From an uncultured beta proteobacterium (GTDB lineage: Bacteria > Pseudomonadota > Gammaproteobacteria > Burkholderiales > Burkholderiaceae): 57,987 nucleotides of DNA. A program made the position numbers and the translations under genes. Shown here piece by piece: positions 1 to 8,455 of the stretch; within the stretch, counting starts at the first letter, position 1, and every line of letters begins with the position of its first letter. A model generated the notes under the pieces. The model was not told the DNA's origin and did no database searches. It saw only the letters and a program-made list of their open reading frames with translations. The stretch lies in the NCBI GenBank assembly GCA_903935355.1, contig CAIZRK010000010.1, forward strand, positions 1 to 57,987. Reading direction: 5' to 3'.

Positions 1-24
1 ATGAAAACAGGCAGTATCAATGCT

Positions 25-396
25 TTAAAACCGAAATTCCCGATAATGCCTATACAGATTGGCAATGGAGGCAAAACCTAGGACCACAATCAAGACAGAA
101 AATAGGTAGTCGGTCTTTAGATAGGTAAAGACGCCTAGGTAAATCAAAACTGCTGCGCCAATAAATACAGCAACCGCGCCAAGCACCAGCATTTTGAAGT
201 TAGGAATAAAAGCACCCAAAGTAATGGCTACAAATAATAGAATTAATTCAGAGATGAGCTTATCGGCGGTGGCAAAGATGCTATTGGTCAGCTCAGGATT
301 AATGATTTTTCCTAAAACGGCCAAGAGCAGAATGCTAGCCAATACAGCAAAGTTCCACTTAGCATTGATTAGGATTGTTTTGAGCTGATCATTCAT
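25..396 (-). CDS. Small membrane protein of unknown function
   Basis: I do not recognise this 123-residue protein. It shows four hydrophobic stretches at about residues 13-30, 47-65, 67-92 and 97-115, joined by short loops, and a basic C-terminus (NLYRHYREFRF), so it should be a polytopic inner-membrane protein with a positively charged end in the cytoplasm. There is no signal peptide or catalytic motif. It lies 9 bases downstream of another small membrane protein on the same strand, so the two are probably co-transcribed and may act together. The reading frame is intact and uses the same codons as its neighbours. Confidence 0.6.
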   Translation of the reverse strand: MNDQLKTILINAKWNFAVLASILLLAVLGKIINPELTNSIFATADKLISELILLFVAITLGAFIPNFKMLVLGAVAVFIGAAVLIYLGVFTYLKTDYLFSVLIVVLGFASIANLYRHYREFRF

Positions 397-405
397 ATAA
401 GAGGC

Positions 406-633
406 CTAGTGGTTAGAGCTGCCTAGAAATACGAGGCTAAGGCAAATCCACAATGAAATAAAGGCTACTAAAATTGTGATGGCTAGTTTTTTAAGGAAGT
501 ATTGAAGCGTATCCATATAGGCTTCATCATTTCTACCAAAGTGCTGATCAAAGCGCTTCCACACCAAGCGGCCTATAAAGAGAGGTAGGAGTATGGCAAC
601 AATGCCAAATAAAACGGTAAAAGTGGAATCCAT
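406..633 (-). CDS. Small two-helix membrane protein of unknown function
   Basis: A 75-residue protein with hydrophobic helices at about residues 5-25 and 48-70. The segment between them is charged (WKRFDQHFGRNDEAYMDTLQ), so it forms a hairpin in the membrane with a polar central loop. I recognise no family. It is the upstream member of a probable two-gene unit with the 123-residue membrane protein that follows. The 183 bases upstream, up to the divergent DUF308 gene, must hold both promoters. Small size makes this call less certain than its neighbours, but both the membrane-hairpin pattern and the gene spacing are gene-like. Confidence 0.55.
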   Translation of the reverse strand: MDSTFTVLFGIVAILLPLFIGRLVWKRFDQHFGRNDEAYMDTLQYFLKKLAITILVAFISLWICLSLVFLGSSNH

Positions 634-816
634 CTAAATTTATTTCTTTCTTGGCAAATGACCAAATGAAGGGTCATATAAAAGAGCTAAGAATACCCGT
701 TTTTGATTTACCTCCCTCCTTACTGGACCTGTTCTAGCGATAGATATGCTCTAAAACCCTGAGTTTATTGATACAGTAGAGCCTTTAGTAGTATTTATCA
801 TCTCAAAAGGCCCTCG

Positions 817-1401
817 ATGACCGAACTATCCCTTACTCAAATTCAAGAAATCCGCACTGCAGTACTTGGCGCAGTGGTAAAAGTGCCAGGCGCCTTAATT
901 GGGTTGGGAATTCTGTTTATTACCCTTGGCATGATTGGGATTGCTGGTCAAACGCTGTTTTCTTTTGTGAGCATTAATATGCTGGGCGCATTTTTGATCG
1001 TTGGTGGGGTATTGCAGTTTGCCCATGCTATGAAGTCCCATGGCTGGAAGAACGTGGGAATTCAGATGGTGCTAGCTGTTCTATATATCGCCGCTGGTTT
1101 ATTTACCTGGTTATTTCCCATCCCCGCCCTAGAAGCCATTACCTTATGGCTCGCTGCGATCTTTTTCGTTACGGGATTCTTGCGTTTAGTTTCTGCCTTT
1201 ATGCATCGCCATTTTGGTGAGTGGTTTTGGATGGTATTGTCATCGGCTATTTCTATTTTGATGGGCGTGCTCATCATGAATGGCTACCCAGAATCTAGCT
1301 TATGGTTGCCTGGCCTCTTAATTGCTATTGAATTGCTCTTACAAGGTTGGTCATTGCTGTTTATGGGCTTGGCTGCTCGTAAGCTAATTAAGGGTGAGTA
1401 A
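817..1401 (+). CDS. HdeD/DUF308-type membrane protein
   Basis: This 194-residue protein has about six membrane helices arranged as paired short hairpins, with glycine-rich helix starts (GALIGLGILFITLGMIGIAG, then LLIAIELLLQGWSLLFMGLA near the end). That is the pattern and length of the HdeD / DUF308 acid-resistance membrane family. Known family members help enteric bacteria survive acid at high cell density, but the molecular activity is unknown and need not be the same here. It is transcribed alone or with the tiny basic protein 13 bases downstream. The ATG start is followed by a short polar segment before the first helix. Confidence 0.75.
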   Translation: MTELSLTQIQEIRTAVLGAVVKVPGALIGLGILFITLGMIGIAGQTLFSFVSINMLGAFLIVGGVLQFAHAMKSHGWKNVGIQMVLAVLYIAAGLFTWLFPIPALEAITLWLAAIFFVTGFLRLVSAFMHRHFGEWFWMVLSSAISILMGVLIMNGYPESSLWLPGLLIAIELLLQGWSLLFMGLAARKLIKGE

Positions 1402-1414
1402 TCTAAAGTAAACA

Positions 1415-1585
1415 ATGAAAAAAACGGATCTGTATAAAAATCTCGGCTTAGCAACTGCCCAGCGTATGAAAAACGCTGCTAAAGTGGCCAAGCCTGGGGC
1501 TAATGCTAAAGCCCAGACCAAAAAAGAACTAGCAAGTTCGAACCCATTGCTAGCATCTTTGATGGGTAAAGCAAAGTCAAAGTAG
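1415..1585 (+). CDS. Tiny basic protein (56 aa), unknown
   Basis: An ATG 13 bases after the DUF308 stop opens a frame of 56 residues beginning MKKTDLYKNLGLATAQRMKN and ending ASLMGKAKSK, closed by TAG. It is very lysine- and alanine-rich (16-17% Lys), has almost no acidic residues and no membrane segment, and would be a soluble, strongly basic protein, possibly nucleic-acid binding. It fills most of the gap between the DUF308 gene and the acyltransferase. No clear Shine-Dalgarno sequence is visible upstream. The residue composition looks like a real cytoplasmic protein rather than random translation, but I know no family for it. Confidence 0.45.
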   Translation: MKKTDLYKNLGLATAQRMKNAAKVAKPGANAKAQTKKELASSNPLLASLMGKAKSK

Positions 1586-1608
1586 CTCTAGACTTAGTTA
1601 TTTAACGA

Positions 1609-2691
1609 GTGCATCCCATCGCATCAAAGTCAACATCATCGCTTTTATTCATTGATCTACTCAAGGTCTTTGCGGCCCTCTTCATTATTTTGCATCACCT
1701 GTCTAGTTACGGGCAGATGGCGATAGATGCTAGGCTTGTGTTACCGGCATTCATGACATGGTTGTTTGAGTATGGGCGTTACGCTGTCCAAATCTTTTTA
1801 GTGATGGCGGGGTATTTGGCGGCGCAATCCTTAACGCGTTATGCCAATGCAAAATTTAATGTGCAGCATTTACTTCGGTTGATCATCAATCGATACTTAC
1901 GCTTGTTTGCACCTTATATTGCTGCCCTCACCTTGACGATTTGCTGCGCATGGCTGGCACGTTTTTGGGTAAGCGATGAATTTGTTGGTGAATCAGAAAC
2001 CTTAGCGCAATTTTTAGCGCATTTGTTTTTCTTACAAGGTATTCTGGGCTTGGATTCGATCTCGGCGGGGGCTTGGTATGTGGCGATTGACTGGCAGCTC
2101 TACTCCATCTTAGCCATTCTCTTAATCTCTTTTTCATCTTATCAAGCCATGATTTGGTTCATCAGCATTGTGGCTGTGAGTTCTTTGCTGTACTTCAATC
2201 GCTCTTCTCAATATGAAGCTTATTTCATCTACTTCATTGGTTCTTATGGCTTAGGGGTGTTGGCTTTTTTAAGTAAAAACTTCACCGATACCAAGATCAA
2301 TCGGATTGCCAAGTTCGCTTTATTTGTAGTTGGGGCAGTCATTATGGCCTCCACATTTGAGCAAGTATGGTTGCGTAATATTCTGGCATGGCTTGTTGCA
2401 TTCATTCTTTTGGTATGGGGCAATACCCCTTATCCAAAGTCATCTAATGCAACAGCATCCTCTTTGCTTAAGATGATCGCTTGGGGTGCACAACGTTCTT
2501 ATTGCGCCTTCTTAATCCACTTTGCTTTTATCTTGCTAGCAAATACGCTTTATATTGCCCTAGGTTTGCATCAGTATGAAAGCGGTCTGCTTGCAATAAG
2601 CCTGATGCTCGCAGTAGTGGTATGTAGTGGTTTAGCTGCGACTAGCTTGTACCGATGGATAGAGCTGCCAGCGCTAAGATTTAAGGTTTAA
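1609..2691 (+). CDS. Acyltransferase 3 family membrane protein (OafA/YrhL type)
   Basis: A 360-residue polytopic membrane protein of the acyltransferase-3 family, which transfers acyl groups, often acetyl or succinyl, onto extracytoplasmic sugars or lipids. The N-terminal signature is present: a first helix FIDLLKVFAALFIILHHLSS containing the family's conserved His pair (residues 29-30), followed by a basic loop (LLRLIINRYLRLFAPYI) before helix 3. About ten helices can be counted. There is no C-terminal SGNH domain, so the acyl acceptor cannot be deduced. The start is GTG; an upstream ATG is not available because of the preceding frame. No sugar-biosynthesis genes lie nearby, so it looks like a stand-alone decoration enzyme. 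Confidence 0.8.
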   Translation: MHPIASKSTSSLLFIDLLKVFAALFIILHHLSSYGQMAIDARLVLPAFMTWLFEYGRYAVQIFLVMAGYLAAQSLTRYANAKFNVQHLLRLIINRYLRLFAPYIAALTLTICCAWLARFWVSDEFVGESETLAQFLAHLFFLQGILGLDSISAGAWYVAIDWQLYSILAILLISFSSYQAMIWFISIVAVSSLLYFNRSSQYEAYFIYFIGSYGLGVLAFLSKNFTDTKINRIAKFALFVVGAVIMASTFEQVWLRNILAWLVAFILLVWGNTPYPKSSNATASSLLKMIAWGAQRSYCAFLIHFAFILLANTLYIALGLHQYESGLLAISLMLAVVVCSGLAATSLYRWIELPALRFKV

Positions 2692-2699
2692 AATAATAT

Positions 2700-3227
2700 T
2701 CATAGCCCCATATCCTTTAAAACGCGGAAAATCTCTCGATATGCCTTAGGTGGTTTGTTAGTTTCTTTTTCCCTACGCGCATTACGAATAAGTGTCCGCA
2801 TGTTTTGAATATCCATATCAGGATACTGTTCAATCATTTTGGTAAAGGTTTCGTCATTGGCAATGAGTCGATCACGATAGGATTCTAAGAAATGAAGCTT
2901 AGCCGTTTCTGCTTTGCTAATCCCTTGAATGGCATCTAAGCGTTTTTGGATGGCTTGAAGCTCTCCCTCATCTAAAAAGCGCATGAGTTTGCCTAAATAC
3001 TGCTTGTGACGACGAATGGCTTCAAAGCTCTTAATTTTGTTGGTTTCTCCAATGGCTAGTTTGATGGCCTCATCCATGGGGATGGTCTTTAAGGCATCAC
3101 TGCTTAGTGCGGCCAACACTTCCGCTAGTTTTTGGCGCTCGGTCATTTGCCGCTTTAGCTCGGACTTACTGGGACCCTGGTCAAGATCATCTTTTTTGGG
3201 GGTACGATTCTTTTCATTGACATGCAT
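2700..3227 (-). CDS. darP: Ribosome-associated protein DarP (YjgA, DUF615)
   Basis: A 175-residue, highly charged, all-helical protein. It matches the YjgA/DUF615 family in length and in the pattern 'SKSELKRQMTERQKLAEVLA ... IPMDEAIKLAI ... RRHKQYLGKLMR'. In E. coli the protein (renamed DarP) associates with pre-50S particles and promotes late maturation of the peptidyl-transferase centre. It has no signal peptide or membrane segment and acts in the cytoplasm. The gene faces the acyltransferase tail-to-tail with an 8-base gap and is apparently monocistronic. The ATG at 3227 gives the expected N-terminal polar extension (MHVNEKNRTPKKDD). Confidence 0.85.
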   Translation of the reverse strand: MHVNEKNRTPKKDDLDQGPSKSELKRQMTERQKLAEVLAALSSDALKTIPMDEAIKLAIGETNKIKSFEAIRRHKQYLGKLMRFLDEGELQAIQKRLDAIQGISKAETAKLHFLESYRDRLIANDETFTKMIEQYPDMDIQNMRTLIRNARREKETNKPPKAYREIFRVLKDMGL

Positions 3228-3340
3228 AGGCTTATTTTAGACGGGTATTTGCTGTTTCTAGCTTAATTGCCCAATTTCTTTGCATCGAAAGATTTGGTAA
3301 ATAATAGAGTTTAAAAATAGGCATCTATAAAAGTAGAGAC

Positions 3341-4975
3341 ATGAGTACAACCAGTCAAGCAAACACCTACGACTACATCATTATTGGCGCTGGCAGCGCA
3401 GGTTGTATGTTGGCCAAACGCCTGACCGAGAATCCCGCTAAACGCGTGCTCTTAATTGAGGCGGGTAAGAACGATCACTATATTTGGATTCATATTCCGG
3501 TAGGATATTTGTATTGCATTGATAACCCAAGGGCAGATTGGCGCTTTAAGACCACCGCTGAAAAGGGGCTGAATGGCCGCTCACTTCTCTATCCTCGGGG
3601 TCGAGTCATGGGCGGATGTTCTTCTATTAATGGCATGATTTATATGCGGGGCCAAGCGGAGGACTATGACTCTTGGGTGAATGCAACTGGGGATGATGCA
3701 TGGTCATGGACAAATGCACTCAAACGCTACAAATCATTTGAAGATTACCACGGCGATGCCAATGAATGGCATGGTAAAGGTGGTGAGTGGACGATATCTA
3801 AACAACGTCTACGTTGGCCCATCATGGATGTTTTTAGAAAGGCTGCAGTAGAAGCGGGTATACCGGCAACAGATGATTTTAATCAGGGCGATAACTTTGG
3901 CGTGGGTTACTTTGATGTAAGTCAGCGCAAGGGTTGGCGGCTTAATACCTCTAAAGCATTTTTACGTGATGCTGCCAAGCGACCTAACCTCACCATCATC
4001 ACTGAGGCGGTAGTGAACAAGTTATTGATTGATTTAGCAACCAAGAATTGTGATGGCGTGCAATACATCAAGGATGGCCAAACCATCGATATACATTGCG
4101 ATATTGCCAATCAGGGTGAAGTTATCCTTAGCAGTGGCTCGATTGGTAGCGTACAGATCTTAGAGCGCTCAGGCATTGGGGCTGCTGATCGGCTCAGATC
4201 ACTCGGTATTACTGTTAATGTTGATTTACCCGGTGTTGGCGAGAACTTGCAGGATCATCTGCAATTACGCATGATTTATAAGGTCAATGGCATTAAAACT
4301 TTAAACACCAAAGCCAATACACTTTTTGGTAAGTTGATGATTGGTCTGGAATATATTTTTAAACGCTCTGGTCCCATGTCTATGGCGCCATCTCAGCTTG
4401 GTGCCTTTGCCTATAGCTCTCCTGAGCAGGCTAGGGCTAATGTGGAATATCACGTACAACCTTTATCCCTAGAGAAGTTTGGCGAAGACTTGCATTCTTT
4501 TAATGCGTTTACTGCCAGTGTTTGTAATTTGCGTCCTACCTCGCGCGGCAGTGTGCATATTAATTCTGTAGATCCTGAAGCGCCACCGGTGATTAGCCCA
4601 AATTATTTATCTAGCGATGAAGACCGCAAAGTAGCGGCTGAGTCCTTGCGTTTGACCCGTAAAATTGTAGAAAGTCCTGCACTCGGGCCTTACACCCCCG
4701 ATGAATACAAGCCAGGCAAGCAATATCAAACTGACGAAGAGCTCATAAAAGCTGCCGGTGATATTGGCACGACGATTTTTCATCCGGTGGGCACGTGTAA
4801 GATGGGTAAGGCAGATGATCCCATGGCGGTGCTAGATTCGGAGTTGCGGGTAAGGGGGATTCATCATCTGCGGGTGGTAGATGCTTCTGCCATGCCAACG
4901 ATTACCTCGGGTAATACTGCGGCGCCAACGATGATGATTGCCCAGCGCGCTGCGCAATTGCTCACTGGTCAATAG
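3341..4975 (+). CDS. GMC-family FAD-dependent alcohol/choline dehydrogenase
   Basis: This 544-residue flavoprotein oxidises an alcohol with FAD. The dinucleotide-binding motif is at residues 13-21 (IIIGAGSAG). The two GMC signatures are clear: YPRGRVMGGCSSINGMIYMR, and a second around 'SSGSIGSVQILERSGIG'. The catalytic His-Asn pair is H481 (FHPVGTCKMG) and N525 (SGNTAAP). Length and signatures fit the BetA/AlkJ branch, but no betaine genes are linked, so the substrate cannot be assigned and choline is only one possibility. No signal peptide is visible. An EamA transporter begins 6 bases downstream and may move its substrate or product. Confidence 0.88.
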   Translation: MSTTSQANTYDYIIIGAGSAGCMLAKRLTENPAKRVLLIEAGKNDHYIWIHIPVGYLYCIDNPRADWRFKTTAEKGLNGRSLLYPRGRVMGGCSSINGMIYMRGQAEDYDSWVNATGDDAWSWTNALKRYKSFEDYHGDANEWHGKGGEWTISKQRLRWPIMDVFRKAAVEAGIPATDDFNQGDNFGVGYFDVSQRKGWRLNTSKAFLRDAAKRPNLTIITEAVVNKLLIDLATKNCDGVQYIKDGQTIDIHCDIANQGEVILSSGSIGSVQILERSGIGAADRLRSLGITVNVDLPGVGENLQDHLQLRMIYKVNGIKTLNTKANTLFGKLMIGLEYIFKRSGPMSMAPSQLGAFAYSSPEQARANVEYHVQPLSLEKFGEDLHSFNAFTASVCNLRPTSRGSVHINSVDPEAPPVISPNYLSSDEDRKVAAESLRLTRKIVESPALGPYTPDEYKPGKQYQTDEELIKAAGDIGTTIFHPVGTCKMGKADDPMAVLDSELRVRGIHHLRVVDASAMPTITSGNTAAPTMMIAQRAAQLLTGQ

Positions 4976-4981
4976 CCCCAC

Positions 4982-5908
4982 TTGCAGACACATAAAGGAA
5001 CTGGGCTACCCAATCTCACGCCGCTGCCTGCGAGCCATCTACTTTTGGCTTTAGGCATCGTGGCGGTATGGGGCACCAATTTTGTGGTGATCAAAAATTG
5101 CCTTGATACTTTTCCTCCTTTTTTCTTTGCAGCACTACGTTATACCTTTGCTTTATTGCCCTTTGTCTTTTTTATTCCTAGGCCTAAAGTATCTTGGACA
5201 AATCTTTGTATTTATGGGTTAGCTACTGGGCTCGGGCAGTTTGGCGTGATGTATTACGCCATGAGTAGCCAAATCTCTCCTGGCTTAGCCTCTTTAGTGA
5301 TACAGACTCAAGTCTTTTTTACGATTGGTTTTGCGATGTTCTTTGCTAAAGAGGCTTTGAAGTTTTATCAAGCAGTAGCAGTTGGGGTAGCAATGACTGG
5401 TTTGGGAATCATTGCACTGCATACCGATTCAACTACGACCATCTTAGGCTTAGCTTTAGTAGTTTTCTCTGGTTTTTCATGGGGTATTGCTAATACAGTG
5501 AGCCGACAGGCAGGCTCCATTAATATGCTCTCATATGTTGTCTGGGCTAGTGCCTTTTCGATTCCACCCTTAATGTTCGTATCGCTCATATTTGAAGGGG
5601 GCGCCAATCATTTAGGTGAGGTATTCATTACCGCGCCTCTTGGGGCATGGATTGGAGTGTTGTGGCAGTCATGGGCAAATACTTTGTTTGGTTATGCTGC
5701 CTGGGCTTGGCTCTTATCTAAACATCCTGCAGCAGTGGTAGCACCAGCACCATTATTGGTGCCCATCTTTGGAATGGGGGCATCCACACTCTTCTTGGAT
5801 GAATCTTTACCCCTTTGGAAATTATCGGCAGCAGGCTTGGTGATCATTGGTTTAGTCATCAATCTCTTTTGGCCTAGCTTGCAAAATCAATTGAGAAAGT
5901 ATTTTTAA
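4982..5908 (+). CDS. EamA/DMT-superfamily transporter
   Basis: A ten-helix drug/metabolite transporter of about 308 residues, made of two homologous EamA halves (residues roughly 20-147 and 155-303). The N-terminal half shows the hallmark WGTNFVVIK at the end of helix 1. The C-terminal half ends with 'LFLDESLPLWKLSAAGLVII', the typical EamA repeat ending. Members export amino acids or other metabolites; the closest-looking relatives are the O-acetylserine/cysteine exporters. The apparent start is TTG, 6 bases after the GMC oxidoreductase stop and without a visible ribosome binding site, so translation is probably coupled to that gene. The exact start is uncertain. Confidence 0.82.
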   Translation: MQTHKGTGLPNLTPLPASHLLLALGIVAVWGTNFVVIKNCLDTFPPFFFAALRYTFALLPFVFFIPRPKVSWTNLCIYGLATGLGQFGVMYYAMSSQISPGLASLVIQTQVFFTIGFAMFFAKEALKFYQAVAVGVAMTGLGIIALHTDSTTTILGLALVVFSGFSWGIANTVSRQAGSINMLSYVVWASAFSIPPLMFVSLIFEGGANHLGEVFITAPLGAWIGVLWQSWANTLFGYAAWAWLLSKHPAAVVAPAPLLVPIFGMGASTLFLDESLPLWKLSAAGLVIIGLVINLFWPSLQNQLRKYF

Positions 5909-5936
5909 CTAGCTTAATTAACCATTGGTTTTCTGG

Positions 5937-5976
5937 GTAGCGGTGAATCGTATTCACCACTACAGTGCAAATTTAT
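5937..5976. promoter_or_regulatory. Conserved palindromic operator-like block, copy 1
   Basis: The core TGAATCGTATTCA (5944-5956) sits inside a longer dyad: GTAG and GGTGAAT on the left mirror ATTCACC and CTAC on the right, with one mismatch. Twelve bases after the core comes AAATTTAT (5969-5976). The same core, spacing and AAATTTAT recur at 7466-7498, upstream of the permease genes of the same transporter. The block lies about 140 bases before the start of the substrate-binding protein gene. It is best read as the binding site of a shared, unidentified regulator; the window contains no obvious cognate regulator gene next to it. Confidence 0.7.
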
Positions 5977-6115
5977 CACGCAAGACTAATGTAAAACCCT
6001 AATACAAAACGATTGCCCATCTTTTTTTAATCAGTATGATCGGTATTCGATTTCAGTAACAGTAATGCTAAAGAACAGTATTTATTTAATTAGAATTTTT
6101 AGTCATGGAGACTTT

Positions 6116-7300
6116 ATGAATATACGTCGTCACATTTTTGCGGTTACCACTGCCGCAATGCTCTCAACCGGCGCTTATGCTGCCGATATTAAAGTTGGTG
6201 TTACAGGCCCCTATACAGGCGGCTCATCCTCAATGGGTGTGAGCATGCGTGATGGAGTGCGTTTAGCTGCTAAAGAAATCAATGCTGCTGGTGGTGTTAA
6301 TGGCGACAAATTCGTATTGCTCGAGCGCGATGACGAAGCGAAAAACGAACGTGGCGTGCAAATTGCCCAAGAGTTGATTAATAACGAAAAAGTAGTTGCT
6401 ACTTTAGGGTTTATTAACACGGGTGTTGCTCTAGCTTCCCAACGTTTTTATCAGGATGCAAAGATTCCGGTAATGAACAACGTAGCTACCGGTTCTTTGA
6501 TTACCAAGCAATTTCCAAATGCGTCAGAAAACTATATTTTCCGTTCATCTGCTGCCGATAATATTCAGGCGCCATTAATCGCTAAAGAGGCGGTAGAGAA
6601 GCGTGGCCTAAAGAAGGTAGCGATTTTGGCTGATTCAACTAACTATGGCCAATTAGGCCGTGAAGACATGGAAAAAGCGCTAAAGACCTATGGTGTTACT
6701 CCAGTGGCTGTTGAGAAGTTCAACATTGGCGATGTGGATATGACCTCCCAGTTACTTAGAGCTAAAAATGCTGGTGCCGATGTTGTTTTGACATACGCAA
6801 TTGGTCCTGAGTTGGCGCAAATTGCCAATGGTATGGCTAAGTTGGGTTGGAAAAAGCCCATGATTGGTAGCTGGACATTGTCCATGGCCAGCTTTATTGA
6901 TACTGCTGGTAAGAATGGTAACGGTGCAACTATGCCAGAGACCTTTATTCAGCAACCTGCTACTACTCCTAAGCGCAAGGCATTCGTAGATGCTTACCTT
7001 AAAGAGTTCAAGCCAAAGAATGGCATCATTGCTTCTCCAGTATCTGCTGCTCAAGGGTACGATTCTGTATACCTCTTAGCTGCCGCTATTAAGCAGGCAA
7101 AAAGCACAGAAGGACCAAAGATTTTGGCTGCCTTGCAAAATCTAAACGCCCCAGTTGATGGTGTAGTAATGACTTATAACAAGCCATTTAGTGCAACCAA
7201 CCATGAAGCTATTGCCTCTAAAGATGTGGTGATGGGCGTAGTTGAGAATGGCCGCGTTGAGTTCTTAAATGCGGAAGATGCAATTGCTAAGAAGAAGTAA
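6116..7300 (+). CDS. ABC transporter substrate-binding protein, branched-chain amino-acid type (LivK-like)
   Basis: The periplasmic receptor of an amino-acid-type ABC importer (peripla_BP_6/LivK family). It is 394 residues from the chosen start. A signal peptide (MNIRRHIFAVTTAAMLSTGAYA) precedes mature sequence ADIKVGVTGPYTGG, the usual beginning of the first ligand-binding lobe. The ATG at 6116 is preferred over one 51 bases upstream because it is preceded by GGAG at good spacing and directly opens the signal peptide. The ligand may be Leu/Ile/Val, but aromatic acids, amides or urea are also taken by this family. It is separated from livH by 276 bases with a terminator, so receptor and membrane parts form separate transcription units under a shared palindromic element. 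Confidence 0.88.
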   Translation: MNIRRHIFAVTTAAMLSTGAYAADIKVGVTGPYTGGSSSMGVSMRDGVRLAAKEINAAGGVNGDKFVLLERDDEAKNERGVQIAQELINNEKVVATLGFINTGVALASQRFYQDAKIPVMNNVATGSLITKQFPNASENYIFRSSAADNIQAPLIAKEAVEKRGLKKVAILADSTNYGQLGREDMEKALKTYGVTPVAVEKFNIGDVDMTSQLLRAKNAGADVVLTYAIGPELAQIANGMAKLGWKKPMIGSWTLSMASFIDTAGKNGNGATMPETFIQQPATTPKRKAFVDAYLKEFKPKNGIIASPVSAAQGYDSVYLLAAAIKQAKSTEGPKILAALQNLNAPVDGVVMTYNKPFSATNHEAIASKDVVMGVVENGRVEFLNAEDAIAKKK

Positions 7301-7377
7301 TAGTAAAGCGGAACAAGATGGCAAATATGTTGTGTATTTTGCACTGCAATAGCTTCGTTTATTCAGCTTGTTAAACA

Positions 7378-7408
7378 ACAAAGCGCCGCCCATAAAGCGG
7401 CGTTTTGT
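7378..7408 (+). terminator. Rho-independent terminator after the binding-protein gene
   Basis: CGCCGC (7384-7389) pairs perfectly with GCGGCG (7397-7402) across a seven-base loop. The stem is extended outward by ACAAA/TTTGT, and the descending strand ends in TTTTG. The hairpin lies about 80 bases after the LivK-like stop codon and would uncouple this gene from the permease/ATPase operon that follows. Confidence 0.75.
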
Positions 7409-7458
7409 CTTTGATAACCTTGAGATCAACCTGCTAGATATTCTTTTGGAATGATTTT

Positions 7459-7498
7459 GTAGTAGTGAATCGTATTCATCACGATGATGTAAATTTAT
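7459..7498. promoter_or_regulatory. Conserved palindromic operator-like block, copy 2
   Basis: TGAATCGTATTCA (7466-7478) is identical to the core at 5944-5956. It is preceded by GTAG and followed, after the same 12-base spacing, by AAATTTAT (7491-7498). The flanks are less symmetrical than in copy 1. It sits about 100 bases upstream of the livH start. The fixed spacing to AAATTTAT suggests that a whole promoter-plus-operator unit is conserved, with AAATTTAT perhaps as part of a -10 region. Confidence 0.7.
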
Positions 7499-7576
7499 AC
7501 GCTAACTCTTCACTTCTTTATCCGTACAATAGCGAATTCGTTCATTAAACAGCTTTCAGAATTTTGGGTCTACACC

Positions 7577-8455
7577 ATGGAAATCCTTGCACAAATCCTT
7601 TCGAGCGGTATAGCAGTGGGCATGATCTATGCTGTCATTGCTTTCGGCTTTCAGCTTACCTTTGCCACTTCTGGCACCTTGAACTTCGGGCAAGGCGAAG
7701 CTCTGATGTTAGGCGCCTTAGTCGGCCTGACCTGCGTTGAAACCTTTGGCATGAACTACTGGCTAATGATTCCTGTGGTTTGTTTGTTTGGCATGATTCA
7801 AGGTAGCTTTGTTGAGTTGGTTGGTGTTCGCCCAGCAATCAAAATTAAATCTGAGTTTGGTTGGATTATGTCCACCATCGCACTCGGTATTATTTTTAAG
7901 AACGTCGCTGAAAATATTTGGGGACGTGATGCCTTACCTTTCCCATCTCCTTTGCCCATGGAGCCAATGACTTTTTTAGGCGCCAACATTTTGCCCATGG
8001 AAATCTTGGTAGTGGTTGGTGCTTTGGTCATGATGTTGCTAGTTGAGTTCTTTAACCGCAAAACGATTTACGGTAAAGCCGTAGTAGCAACAGCCAATGA
8101 CCGCGATGCAGCTGGCCTGATGGGTATCAATACGAGTATGGTGATTACCTTTTCCTATGCGCTATCTTCATTGACCGCTGCCTTTGCTGGAGTATTAATT
8201 GCGCCATTAACCTTAACAGGTGCCGCGATGGGTGGTGCTCTAGGGTTAAAAGCATTTGCAGTTGCCATTATTGGTGGCTTGTCTAGCGGTATGGGAATTA
8301 TTGTTGGTGGTTTAATTTTAGGAATTGTGGAGACTGCTACAGGTTTTTATATTTCCACTGGCTACAAAGACGTTCCAGGTTTGATCTTGTTATTGCTCGT
8401 ACTCGCATACAAGCCCTCCGGTCTCTTTGGCAAATCTGCAATTAAGAAAGTTTAA
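7577..8455 (+). CDS. livH: Branched-chain amino-acid ABC transporter permease LivH
   Basis: A 292-residue inner-membrane permease with about eight helices. Family landmarks include TLNFGQGEALMLGA in the N-terminal half and the cytoplasmic coupling motif 'AVVATANDRDAAGLMGINTS', followed by 'GVLIAPLTLTGAAMGGALGL'. Its length is standard for LivH. It forms a heterodimeric channel with the LivM part of the next gene. The stop codon TAA shares its last A with the ATG of the following gene, so translation of the two is coupled. Ligand specificity is set by the separate binding protein. Confidence 0.9.
   Translation: MEILAQILSSGIAVGMIYAVIAFGFQLTFATSGTLNFGQGEALMLGALVGLTCVETFGMNYWLMIPVVCLFGMIQGSFVELVGVRPAIKIKSEFGWIMSTIALGIIFKNVAENIWGRDALPFPSPLPMEPMTFLGANILPMEILVVVGALVMMLLVEFFNRKTIYGKAVVATANDRDAAGLMGINTSMVITFSYALSSLTAAFAGVLIAPLTLTGAAMGGALGLKAFAVAIIGGLSSGMGIIVGGLILGIVETATGFYISTGYKDVPGLILLLLVLAYKPSGLFGKSAIKKV

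Noticed and set aside
6065..6115. Longer start for the LivK-like protein
   Set aside because: It would add 17 residues before a good signal peptide; the ATG at 6116 has GGAG at proper spacing.
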